64,000 nucleotides of DNA from Dermatophilus congolensis. GTDB lineage: Bacteria; Actinomycetota; Actinomycetes; Actinomycetales; Dermatophilaceae. The position numbers were made by a program, and so were the translations under genes. Below the pieces are notes generated by a model. It searched no databases. It was not told where the DNA came from and saw nothing but the letters and a program-made list of their open reading frames with translations. Below, piece after piece: positions 20,827 to 28,975 of this stretch; position 1 is the first letter of the stretch, and each line of letters starts with the position of its first letter. The DNA lies in NCBI RefSeq assembly GCF_900187045.1, contig NZ_LT906453.1, positions 1,736,001-1,800,000 on the forward strand, given 5' to 3'.

Positions 20827-22290
20827 TCACAGCGGAATGTTCCCGTGATCACCTCGACGCGCCGGAGCAGCCGCGATCGCCGCCGCGATCACACCACGCG
20901 TCAAACCCGGCTCGACAATCTCATCCACGACACCGATATCAACAGCGCGCGGCAACCCGCCAGAAAGCCTCTCGTGCTCTACCGCGAGCTCACTCTCCAC
21001 ACGCTCCACATCCTCGGCAGGGACCTGCGCCAACTTCCGCCGATGCAAAATCCGCACCGCGGCAACAGAACCCATCACCGCGACCTCGGCATCGGGCCAC
21101 GCAAACACCTTCGTAGCGCCCAAAGCGCGACTGTTCATCGCCAGATAGGCACCGCCGTACGTTTTACGCGTCACCAGCGTAACCCGCGGAACCACCGCCT
21201 CAGCGAACGCGTGCAACAGCTTGGCGCCACGACGCACCACCCCATCCCACTCTTGGCCCAGGCCCGGCAGATACCCCGGCACATCCACCACCACAATCAG
21301 TGGAATACCGAACGCATCACACATCCGCACAAACCGCGAGGCCTTCTCTGCACTCGTGGCATCCAAACACCCACCCAGACGCAGTGAGTTATTTGCAATA
21401 ACTCCCACCGTGCGCCCACCCAGGCGCCCCAGGGTGGTGACGATGTTCGGCGCCCACTTCGGATGCAGCTCAATCGTTGTAGCGTCAGCGTCAAGCAGAT
21501 CCTCGACCAGCGGGTGAACATCGAAAGCACGCTTAGCCGAATCCGGTAAGAACCGCACCAAATCCCGATCCTGCACCGATGCAGGGTCCAACGACCCCTG
21601 GCTATTGGCGCCGAGCAGATCACACAGTTGGCGACCACGCTCGTAGGCTTCTTCATCAGAATCGGTCACCACATGCACCACGCCAGAACGACGACCATGG
21701 GGCTCAGGGCCACCTAGTCGCAGCGCATCAACCTGCTCCCCAGTCACCGAACGCACCACATCGGGGCCTGTGACAAAAATGCGTCCCAGCGGCCCCAACA
21801 CGACAACATCGGTCAACGCCGGACCATACGCCGCGCCACCAGCAGCAGGGCCCAACACAACAGAGATCTGCGGAATCTTGCCGCTGGCTTTGGTCATGAT
21901 CGCGAAGATCAACCCCACGCCGTGCAGCGAGAACACACCCTCAGCTAGCCGTGCACCACCGGAATGCCACAACCCCACTACGGGGCAGCCCTCGACCAGA
22001 GCCCGTTCGTAGGCGGCCACGACAGCGCGGCAGCCATCACCGCCCATTGCTCCGCCTTGCACTGTCGGGTCGGCAGCGAAGGCGACCACCGTGTTGCCAT
22101 GTACCTGACCGATACCGGCCAACATTCCCGACAAGTCATCATCAGAGATAACAGTGAGCGTGCCCTCGTCGAAAAAACGCTCCAACCGGCGCTGCGGGTG
22201 CCGGGGGTCTTCCTCGCGCGGAACCTTAATTCGCTCTCGAACAGCCTGTGCAGCCTGCGTAGCAGCCACGCTTGGTGTCCGGGAAGTCAC
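20827..22290 (-). CDS. accD: Acyl-CoA carboxylase, carboxyltransferase beta subunit
   Basis: Carboxyltransferase half of an acetyl/propionyl-CoA carboxylase that supplies malonyl-CoA for fatty-acid synthesis. The 487-residue product has the crotonase-fold oxyanion segments GLWHSGGARLAEGV and VLGPAAGGAAYGPALTD and the C-terminal-half VPGYLPGLGQEWDGVVRRGAKLL and TRKTYGGAYLAMNSRALGA. Its GTG start overlaps the fabF stop as GTGA, so translation is coupled. By position it corresponds to mycobacterial accD6. The biotin-carrying alpha subunit is not in the window. Confidence 0.93.
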   Translation of the reverse strand: MTSRTPSVAATQAAQAVRERIKVPREEDPRHPQRRLERFFDEGTLTVISDDDLSGMLAGIGQVHGNTVVAFAADPTVQGGAMGGDGCRAVVAAYERALVEGCPVVGLWHSGGARLAEGVFSLHGVGLIFAIMTKASGKIPQISVVLGPAAGGAAYGPALTDVVVLGPLGRIFVTGPDVVRSVTGEQVDALRLGGPEPHGRRSGVVHVVTDSDEEAYERGRQLCDLLGANSQGSLDPASVQDRDLVRFLPDSAKRAFDVHPLVEDLLDADATTIELHPKWAPNIVTTLGRLGGRTVGVIANNSLRLGGCLDATSAEKASRFVRMCDAFGIPLIVVVDVPGYLPGLGQEWDGVVRRGAKLLHAFAEAVVPRVTLVTRKTYGGAYLAMNSRALGATKVFAWPDAEVAVMGSVAAVRILHRRKLAQVPAEDVERVESELAVEHERLSGGLPRAVDIGVVDEIVEPGLTRGVIAAAIAAAPARRGDHGNIPL

Positions 22291-23537
22291 GAGACGCTCC
22301 GGAACGCCAAAGTCACGTTGTGCCCTCCGAAACCAAACGAGTTGTTCAACGCAACCACATCACCAGCAGGCAAGGCCCGGTTCTGGCCACGAACGATATC
22401 CAGGTCAATCTGGGGATCGAGGTTCTCCAAGTTCTGAGTGGCTGGCACGAGGCGATCACGCAACGTAAGGATCGTGAAAACCGACTCCAATGCACCCGCT
22501 GCACCAAGCAGATGTCCCGTCATGGATTTCGTGGCGGTCAAGCATGCGTGGTCGGCGTGGGAACCCAAACCAGCGCGAATAGCTTTGGCTTCTGCGCCAT
22601 CACCGGCTGGGGTGGAGGTGGCGTGTGCGTTCACATGCACCACCGATGCTGGGTCGATATCGCCTTCGCTCAGTGCCCGCTGGATTGATAGTGCGGCCCC
22701 GGCGCCTTCAGGTTCAGGAGCGGCTACGTGGTAGGCATCACTGGATAGGCCCGCAGCGACAAGCTCTGCGTAGATGCGGGCACCGCGTGCAACGGCGTGC
22801 TCGTATTCCTCCAGCACAAGGATTGCCGATCCCTCACCCATGACAAAGCCGTCACGGTCAATGTCATAGGGGCGTGAAGCGCCCTGAGGGTCTTCGTTAC
22901 GTGTCGATAGGGCGTGCATCGCAGAGAAGCCACCGATCGTCAGGGGGTGAATGGCCCCTTCGGTGCCTCCGGCCACGACGATGTCGGCTTTGTCACTGCG
23001 GATCAATTCAAGCCCATCAGCGATGGACTCAGCTCCGGAAGCACACGCACTCACAGGAGCATGCGCCCCAGCGGTGGCTTTCAGTTCTAAGGACACCGTT
23101 GCTGAGGGGCTGTTCACGAGCAGCATCGGCACCGACAGCGGGAAAATACGGCGAGGGCCCTTCGTGCGCAGCGTTTCCCAGGCGTCAACAAGGGTGTGCA
23201 CGCCACCGATACCGGTTCCTACGCTCACAGCCAGCCGGTTGGATTCGATGTCGGGTGCGCCGGCATCGCGCCATGCTTGACGTGCCGCGATGAGAGCGTA
23301 TTGGGTGGCGGGGTCTTGCCGGCGTATCTCTACTTTGGTGAGGACCTCAGATGCAGGCTGGGCAAGTTGTCCAGCAAAGGTGACAGGCATGTCGTACTGC
23401 TGAACCCACGGGGCCTCGATGTGTCGGATGCCAGAAGTTCCGGCAAGAGCGGCCTGCCAGGTGCTTTCGGCGTCAGCACCGAGTGGATTGGTCGTCCCCA
23501 TACCTGTGACGACGACACGCTTGAGCGTGGTGGACAT
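22287..23537 (-). CDS. fabF: Beta-ketoacyl-ACP synthase II
   Basis: Elongating condensing enzyme of FAS-II. The 416-residue thiolase-fold product has the Cys-His-His set: SACASGAESIADG (C165), NAHATSTPAGDGAEA and KSMTGHLLGAAGALE, and ends with the conserved NNSFGFGGHNVTL. The ATG has AGGAG 8 bases upstream. It follows acpP after ~114 bp and is translationally coupled to accD. It corresponds to mycobacterial kasA/kasB, of which there is one copy here. Confidence 0.96.
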   Translation of the reverse strand: MSTTLKRVVVTGMGTTNPLGADAESTWQAALAGTSGIRHIEAPWVQQYDMPVTFAGQLAQPASEVLTKVEIRRQDPATQYALIAARQAWRDAGAPDIESNRLAVSVGTGIGGVHTLVDAWETLRTKGPRRIFPLSVPMLLVNSPSATVSLELKATAGAHAPVSACASGAESIADGLELIRSDKADIVVAGGTEGAIHPLTIGGFSAMHALSTRNEDPQGASRPYDIDRDGFVMGEGSAILVLEEYEHAVARGARIYAELVAAGLSSDAYHVAAPEPEGAGAALSIQRALSEGDIDPASVVHVNAHATSTPAGDGAEAKAIRAGLGSHADHACLTATKSMTGHLLGAAGALESVFTILTLRDRLVPATQNLENLDPQIDLDIVRGQNRALPAGDVVALNNSFGFGGHNVTLAFRSVS

Positions 23538-23651
23538 GAGTGAACTCCTCGGTCATGGGGCCGTCGGAGCTGGCTCGGCTCGACGACTGGGCTAGGGGCC
23601 GCGGGTGCCCAGAGGGTGTAAGCCCCTGCGACACCCGCGCTATGACTGCGA

Positions 23652-23903
23652 TCAGGCGCTCTGGGCGATCTTGATGAAGTCCACTGCGTCCTGAACCGTC
23701 ATGAGGTTTTTCACTTCCTCATCAGGGATACGCACATCGAATTTCTCTTCAGCGTTGACGACGATCGTCATCATCGAGAGAGAGTCGATGTCCAGATCGT
23801 TGGTGAAGGATTTCTGCGGCTCGACCTCGGAGGTCTCGACGCCGGTCTCCTCGTTGACGATCTCGGCGAGGCCCGCGAGGATCTCCTGCTCGGTCGCTGC
23901 CAT
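23652..23903 (-). CDS. acpP: Acyl carrier protein
   Basis: 83-residue acidic carrier with the phosphopantetheine serine in DIDSLSMM (S41). It carries the growing acyl chain between the FAS-II enzymes encoded on both sides. The ATG has a clean AAAGGAAA ribosome site. It is shorter than mycobacterial AcpM and lacks the C-terminal extension of that protein. Confidence 0.97.
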   Translation of the reverse strand: MAATEQEILAGLAEIVNEETGVETSEVEPQKSFTNDLDIDSLSMMTIVVNAEEKFDVRIPDEEVKNLMTVQDAVDFIKIAQSA

Positions 23904-24016
23904 GGTGTTTTCCTTTCGTTATGCCTGCTCACGAGCCGCGAGGGCGCCGTGAGTGGGTGTTATGTCTGCCACGGTGCGTGGCAGGGCCCGATTACCCGTC
24001 GGGCCTGGCGGGTCGT

Positions 24017-25051
24017 TCACGGGAGGCGGACCACCTGGGCTGCCCAGGTCAATCCGGCTCCGAAACCCATCTGCAAAGCGAGCATGCCGCTGCGGATGCG
24101 TCCTTCTCGGTAGAGCCGAGCCGTGGCCAAGGGTATGGAAGCAGCGGAGGTGTTCGCCATTTCTGCGATGTCTTCGCGTGCCACGATGACGTGACTAGGC
24201 AGTTCGAGCTTCTTAGCCATGGCGTCGATGATGCGGACGTTGGCTTGGTGGGGAATGAAAACGTCGATGTCGTTGACGGTGACCCCAGCGGCCGTGAGAG
24301 CTTGGCGGGCGACGTCGAGGATCGTGTAGGACGCCCACCGGAAAACGGATGGTCCTTGCATCCCAATCCATGGCCAACGTCGTTCTTCATCAGTGGCATT
24401 GGGGTTTTCGATGCGGCGGCGATATTCAAGCCAGTTTGGTTCTTGGGCGATGAAATCGCTGTGCTTACCGTCGGCTCCCCAAATGGTTTGGGCGATACCG
24501 GCAGTGGGGGAAGGGCCAACGAGAGCCGCGCCAGCGCCGTCACCGAAGATGAATGCTGTTCCGCGATCGGTGGGGTTACGGAAATCGGAGAACTTCTCCA
24601 CACCGATCACGAGGGTGTAGGTGGATAGACCAGTGCGGATAGCCGAATCGGCTGCAGCGATGCCGTAGGTGTAGCCCGAGCAGGCGGCGCTGAGGTCGTA
24701 GGCGGCTGCACCGGTGATGCCTAGTTCGGTGGCAACTATTGGTGCTGCTGCCGGAGTCAAAGTCGGGTAGGTCACGCTGGCGAGAATGACTTGGTCAACT
24801 TTTTCTGCAGCTATGCCTGCGTGGTCCAGGGCTGCTTGAGCGGCCCTGGCGGCCATGTAGACGATGGTTTCGTTTTCGTTGGCGACGCGGCGTTCGGCGA
24901 TGCCGGAACGGTCGCGGATCCACTCGTCGCTGGAGTCGATCGCTTCGACGATGTCGGCGTTGGGCACTACCCGGGATGGGCGGTAGTCACCGATGCCAAG
25001 GATGCTGGATCCTGGTGCCCCCGTAGTGGTTTGAAGTCGCAGCTCACTCAT
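24017..25051 (-). CDS. fabH: Beta-ketoacyl-ACP synthase III
   Basis: Starts chains by condensing an acyl-CoA primer with malonyl-ACP. The 344-residue product has the Cys-His-Asn triad in DLSAACSGYTYG (C124), FIPHQANVRIID and NTSAASIPLA. In branched-chain-fatty-acid makers this enzyme prefers branched primers; that cannot be read here. The ATG has AGGAGA upstream. Its place inside the fabD-acpP-fabF operon differs from mycobacteria, where fabH lies elsewhere, and matches streptomycetes. Confidence 0.96.
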   Translation of the reverse strand: MSELRLQTTTGAPGSSILGIGDYRPSRVVPNADIVEAIDSSDEWIRDRSGIAERRVANENETIVYMAARAAQAALDHAGIAAEKVDQVILASVTYPTLTPAAAPIVATELGITGAAAYDLSAACSGYTYGIAAADSAIRTGLSTYTLVIGVEKFSDFRNPTDRGTAFIFGDGAGAALVGPSPTAGIAQTIWGADGKHSDFIAQEPNWLEYRRRIENPNATDEERRWPWIGMQGPSVFRWASYTILDVARQALTAAGVTVNDIDVFIPHQANVRIIDAMAKKLELPSHVIVAREDIAEMANTSAASIPLATARLYREGRIRSGMLALQMGFGAGLTWAAQVVRLP

Positions 25052-25117
25052 GATGTCTCCTACCTACACTGCATGCTGTTGCGATCAGGGTCTCGCATCT
25101 GCGCTGCCGTGGGTCGT

Positions 25118-26308
25118 TCACTCGGTGGCAGGGAAGAGACGCAACAGCGGCATTCCCGGGGAGACAGGGTCGCCATCAGCGACAAGCCATTCAATGACAC
25201 GGGATTCGCTAGAGGCGATCACGGGGGCGGTTTCACGGAGTGAACTGATGGTGGCGAGGGTTTGACCTGCCTCGAGGGGGTCACCTTCTTCAGTGCTGAC
25301 ACCTTCAGCAAATGTGATCGTGCCCTTCATTGGGGAGACGATGAGCCGCCAGTCGGGGGCGCTACCGGCGTAGCACTCGCTGCTGCCGTGTTCTTCGATC
25401 ATGCGTTTGGCGGCAGGGATGTCTTCGGGGGTGTTTAGCGCCAGACGCTCGACACCTTTCATCGCTCGTTTGGCTAGCCCTGTCAGGGTTCCAGCTGGGG
25501 GAATTTCGATGATGCCGGTGACGCCCATAGCCAGCATGGTTTCCATGGTGAGGTCCCAGCGGACTGGGCGGGTCACCTGGTCGACCATCGCGTTCAGGAA
25601 AGCGCGCCCGTTGGTCATGACAGAGCCGTCGCGGTTGGTGATGAGGGGCACCCGGGCATCGTGGGTGCTCATGGCGCGGGCGTATCCAGAAAGCACTGAG
25701 GAGGCTGGCTCCATGTGGTGGGTGTGGAACGCGCCAGCAACTTTCAACGGCATAACCCGAGTTTTGGTCGGTGGCTGCGCAGCAAGGGCAGCGAGTTGCT
25801 CGAGTGTGCCTGCGGCGACGATCTGGCCAGCACCGTTGCAGTTCGCTGCGGTCAGCCCTAGAGACTGCAGGTGTGTCAGGACTTCTTCGCGCTCACCTCC
25901 CAGGACTGCTGACATCCCTGTGGGGGTGACGGCGCTTGCCGCGGCCATTGCTTTGCCTCGTTCGCGCACAAACACCATGGCCTGTTCGGCGGTGATGACC
26001 CCGGTGGCGGCTGCTGCAGTGATTTCGCCGACGGAGTGGCCAGCACCGACACCGATGGCACGGAATCCGTCTGCCGGGTGTTCGAACAGGGAAAGCAGCG
26101 ATAGCAGCCCGGCCGCAACGATGAGGGGCTGGGCGATGGCGGTGTCTTTGATGGTTTCTTCGCCGGAGACCGTGCCGTGGGTGATGAGGTCAAGGTCTGC
26201 GGCGGCAGAGAGCCATGCGAGACGGTCCTGGAAGCCGGGAAGCTCTAGCCATGGAGAGAGGAAGCCGGGTTTTTGGGACCCCTGTCCGGGGCTGACGATC
26301 GCAAGCAC
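25118..26308 (-). CDS. fabD: Malonyl-CoA:ACP transacylase with C-terminal biotinyl/lipoyl-like domain
   Basis: Loads malonate onto ACP. Residues 1-~310 form the transacylase with SPGQGSQ at the start and the nucleophile in GAGHSVGE (S92). About 75 further residues follow, beginning near MKGTITFAEG and continuing through GDPLEAGQTLATI, VIEWLVADGDPVSPGMPLL. This is the two-halved strand pattern of a biotinyl/lipoyl carrier domain, but the hairpin that should carry the modified lysine reads SSESRVIEW, with no lysine. So the tail is probably structural or regulatory. The start is GTG with GAAAGG upstream. It is first in the operon after the regulator. Confidence 0.93.
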   Translation of the reverse strand: MLAIVSPGQGSQKPGFLSPWLELPGFQDRLAWLSAAADLDLITHGTVSGEETIKDTAIAQPLIVAAGLLSLLSLFEHPADGFRAIGVGAGHSVGEITAAAATGVITAEQAMVFVRERGKAMAAASAVTPTGMSAVLGGEREEVLTHLQSLGLTAANCNGAGQIVAAGTLEQLAALAAQPPTKTRVMPLKVAGAFHTHHMEPASSVLSGYARAMSTHDARVPLITNRDGSVMTNGRAFLNAMVDQVTRPVRWDLTMETMLAMGVTGIIEIPPAGTLTGLAKRAMKGVERLALNTPEDIPAAKRMIEEHGSSECYAGSAPDWRLIVSPMKGTITFAEGVSTEEGDPLEAGQTLATISSLRETAPVIASSESRVIEWLVADGDPVSPGMPLLRLFPATE

Positions 26309-26361
26309 ACGTTCACCTTTCCGTGATGTCCGGTAACTCCGCAGGGGGAAACCGGTTGAAG

Positions 26362-26373
26362 TACTCGTGAGTA
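26362..26373. promoter_or_regulatory. Palindrome upstream of fabD, candidate FasR operator
   Basis: TACTC-GT-GAGTA is a perfect 12-bp palindrome 54 bp upstream of the fabD start, in the 114-bp gap after the fasR stop. FasR of streptomycetes binds the fabD promoter; that this palindrome is the site is inference. Confidence 0.4.
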
Positions 26374-26422
26374 TTTTGTGTAATTCCTACAAATTTTCTT
26401 CGTTGAGCGTTAGTGGAAGAAG

Positions 26423-27628
26423 TTACTGACGAGTTGCCCCATCATCTGCACGGCTTGCTGCCGCAGCCTCAAGGCGCCCCACGGTCAGGGCTACTTCCAC
26501 GACATACGCCTCACGCGGGTTGGTGAGGTCGTAGCCAATGTGCTCTTCAATACGAGAAAGCCGGTACCGGACCGTATTGGCGTGGACGAACAATGAGCGC
26601 GCAGTGGCTTCCACGCTGCGGCCGCAGCGCAAATAACTGTCGGCTGTTTCCAACAGCCCGTTACCCAAGGCATCTAGGGGGGTAAAAACATGCTCAACCA
26701 GATGCCTGCGCGCCGTGACATCACCATCAAGAATCCGCTCGGGCAACAGCTCCTCGGCGGCTACTGGTCGAGGCGCATTCACCCACCCTGGGCATGCACG
26801 GCTTCCCGCGAGCGCGGCATGGGCAGATTTGTTTGCCGTCATTAGGTGCGCAACGCTTGGCCCGTACACCAGTGGCCCTGGCCCGAAGCAGTGCGAGAGT
26901 TCGCTGACGGTTTTTCCGGGGTTCTCGGCGCCGCCAATCATCAAAACCAACCGGCGTCCTTGGACAGAAAAAAGAGAATCTATTCGTTGCCGTCGTAGGT
27001 GGGAGCGCATCTGGTCAACGGCTTCGTCGGCAGCGTGGGGGGTTTCTCCCACGACAACGAACACACTGTGTCGGTCATGCCAGCCGATCGTGGCTGCTCG
27101 TGAGACGACGTCATCGTCGTATTCGCCGCGCATAACCGCATCCACGACGAGGGATTCCATTCGGGCATCCCAGGCTCCGCGGGATTCAGCTGCGACGGCG
27201 TAGGCGCGGGCGGCTGAGAATGCGACTTCGCGAGAGAACGTTGCTACGGCTGCGCGTACCGCATCGATTTCATCTGCGGCTGCTAGCGCCATCACGTGTT
27301 CTTCCACGACTGAGACCACGGTGCGGGTGAGTTCTACGGTTTGGCTCAGGCTGATGGATCGGGTGAGTTCTCGCGGTGCTAGCGAGAACACTGAGGCGAA
27401 TGATTCACCTTCGCGTTGTCCAGCTCGGTACCAGGCAATGAACGCACGAATAGCGGACTGGGCAAGAATCCCCACCCACGAGCGGGTATCTGCGGGTAAG
27501 CGTGAATACCACGCGAGCCGCTCTTCTAGACAGCTGCGCACTGCGGCGGTGATGTGGTCTGCTGAAGCAGTGATGGCATCGAGGGTGCTGGTTCGGATCT
27601 GCGTCGGGCGTGAATGATCCGGCGACAT
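26423..27628 (-). CDS. fasR: FasR-like (PucR/CdaR-type) regulator of fatty-acid synthesis
   Basis: The 401-residue product has a long N-terminal sensing region and a C-terminal HTH_30 domain (residues ~336-365: SVEATARSLFVHANTVRYRL, then SRIEEHIGYDLTNP). Its place directly upstream of fabD is the same as FasR in streptomycetes and the homologous gene beside fabD in mycobacteria, where it activates the fab operon and responds to long-chain acyl-CoA. The ATG has no strong ribosome site. It reads in the same direction as fabD with a 114-bp gap holding a palindrome, so it probably acts on that promoter. Confidence 0.85.
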   Translation of the reverse strand: MSPDHSRPTQIRTSTLDAITASADHITAAVRSCLEERLAWYSRLPADTRSWVGILAQSAIRAFIAWYRAGQREGESFASVFSLAPRELTRSISLSQTVELTRTVVSVVEEHVMALAAADEIDAVRAAVATFSREVAFSAARAYAVAAESRGAWDARMESLVVDAVMRGEYDDDVVSRAATIGWHDRHSVFVVVGETPHAADEAVDQMRSHLRRQRIDSLFSVQGRRLVLMIGGAENPGKTVSELSHCFGPGPLVYGPSVAHLMTANKSAHAALAGSRACPGWVNAPRPVAAEELLPERILDGDVTARRHLVEHVFTPLDALGNGLLETADSYLRCGRSVEATARSLFVHANTVRYRLSRIEEHIGYDLTNPREAYVVEVALTVGRLEAAAASRADDGATRQ

Positions 27629-27749
27629 GCTCGGAGTGTAGGCCGCCTTGCCTGTATTAGACCGTCAGGTGAACGCATACCGTTCGTGCTCAAGCGATTT
27701 AGTTGACCACAGCCTTGACCCCGGGGAACGTTTTCGCTGGGATGACCTC

Positions 27750-28886
27750 ATGAAACGCACCTGCGCACGTATTTTCGCCACTGCGGCGGCTGTTGGCCTT
27801 CTCACTGCTACGGCCACCGCTGCCCACGCCTCACAGCCGGGGGAGTACCACTCTCCTGGGTCAGAAGGCACTGCAATGCGCTCACCTTTGGTGATTGCTC
27901 ACCGTGGTGCTTCTGGGTACCGTCCCGAGCACACGCTGGCTGCCTACGAGCTAGCTGTTCAGTACGGCGCTGACTACATCGAGCCTGATCTTGTTTCCAC
28001 TAAAGATAGTGTGTTGGTTGATCGGCATGAGCCTGAGATCAGCGGCACCACCGATGTTGCTCAGCGTCCTGAATTCGCCCGGCGTAAGAAAACCGTCACG
28101 ATCGACGGCGAAAAAATGACCGGCTGGTTCACTGAAGACTTCACACTGGCAGAGCTGAAAACTCTCCGCGCTAAAGAACGACTTCCGTACCGTCACCGTT
28201 CGGCGCGGTACAACGGCCGCTATCAGGTGCCTACGTACCGTGAAGTACTTGAACTGCGTGCACGGTTGAGCGCGAAGTACAAACGCCCCATCGGTGTGCT
28301 CCCCGAAATTAAGCACTCCACGTATCACCGTCAGATCGGGTTGCCGTTGGAGAAAAAGGTTGTGGCCGAGACAGCTCGCTTCGGTCTGAACCGTCCGGGT
28401 GCCCCGATGTGGATTCAGTCTTTTGAGTTGACGAATCTGCGCGATTTGAAGAGCAAGTACGGTTATCGCGCCAACACCACTTTCCTCACTGCCTCTAAGG
28501 GTGGCCCAGCTGACCTTGCTGCGCGCGGAACCACCTACGCCGAGCTGCTCAAGCCTGCCTCACTAGCACGGCTTGCCCGTAGCGTTGATGGCATCAGCCC
28601 TGAGAAGGTGCAGATCATCCCACGTACGTCTGCAGGCACCTTGGGCAAACCGACTTCTTTGGTTGCTGATGCGCACAAAGCACGCCTGAAAGTCATTCCG
28701 TGGACGTTCCGGAATGAGAACACGTTCTTGCCTAAGGAGTACCGCGTCGGCACGAAGGACAGCCAGTACGGCCGTGGTCGCGACGAAATCGTCGCCTACC
28801 TCAAAACCGGTATCGATGGGTTCTTCACTGACCAGCCTGACACCGGCTACCAGGCACGTGAGCAGCTTCGGCGCAGCAAAAGTTGA
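27750..28886 (+). CDS. glpQ: Secreted glycerophosphodiester phosphodiesterase
   Basis: Hydrolyses glycerophosphodiesters to glycerol-3-phosphate and alcohols outside the cell. The 378-residue product has a signal peptide (MKRTCARIFATAAAVGLL, likely cut after AAHA). The GDPD domain shows VIAHRGASGYRPEHTLAAY, the metal ligands YIEPDLVSTKD, the catalytic histidine in VDRHEPEISGTTD and LPEIKHSTYHR. The ATG at 27750 is chosen for the signal peptide; the frame is open 34 codons further up. The IKHSTYH segment matches the longer periplasmic GlpQ type. It is divergent from fasR and converges on aceE. Confidence 0.92.
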   Translation: MKRTCARIFATAAAVGLLTATATAAHASQPGEYHSPGSEGTAMRSPLVIAHRGASGYRPEHTLAAYELAVQYGADYIEPDLVSTKDSVLVDRHEPEISGTTDVAQRPEFARRKKTVTIDGEKMTGWFTEDFTLAELKTLRAKERLPYRHRSARYNGRYQVPTYREVLELRARLSAKYKRPIGVLPEIKHSTYHRQIGLPLEKKVVAETARFGLNRPGAPMWIQSFELTNLRDLKSKYGYRANTTFLTASKGGPADLAARGTTYAELLKPASLARLARSVDGISPEKVQIIPRTSAGTLGKPTSLVADAHKARLKVIPWTFRNENTFLPKEYRVGTKDSQYGRGRDEIVAYLKTGIDGFFTDQPDTGYQAREQLRRSKS

Positions 28887-28909
28887 TTGATGTGATGCGG
28901 TAACAATGA

Positions 28910-28945
28910 CAGTGGGGCTCCGGTCAATTGACCGGAGCCCCACTG
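28910..28945. terminator. Perfect 36-bp palindrome between glpQ and aceE
   Basis: Two 18-base arms with no loop, centred on CAATTG (CAGTGGGGCTCCGGTCAA and its complement). It lies between convergent genes and can act on both strands. Confidence 0.85.
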
Positions 28946-28975
28946 CGTGTGTGCGGGTGGGTATTACCCGTTAGC

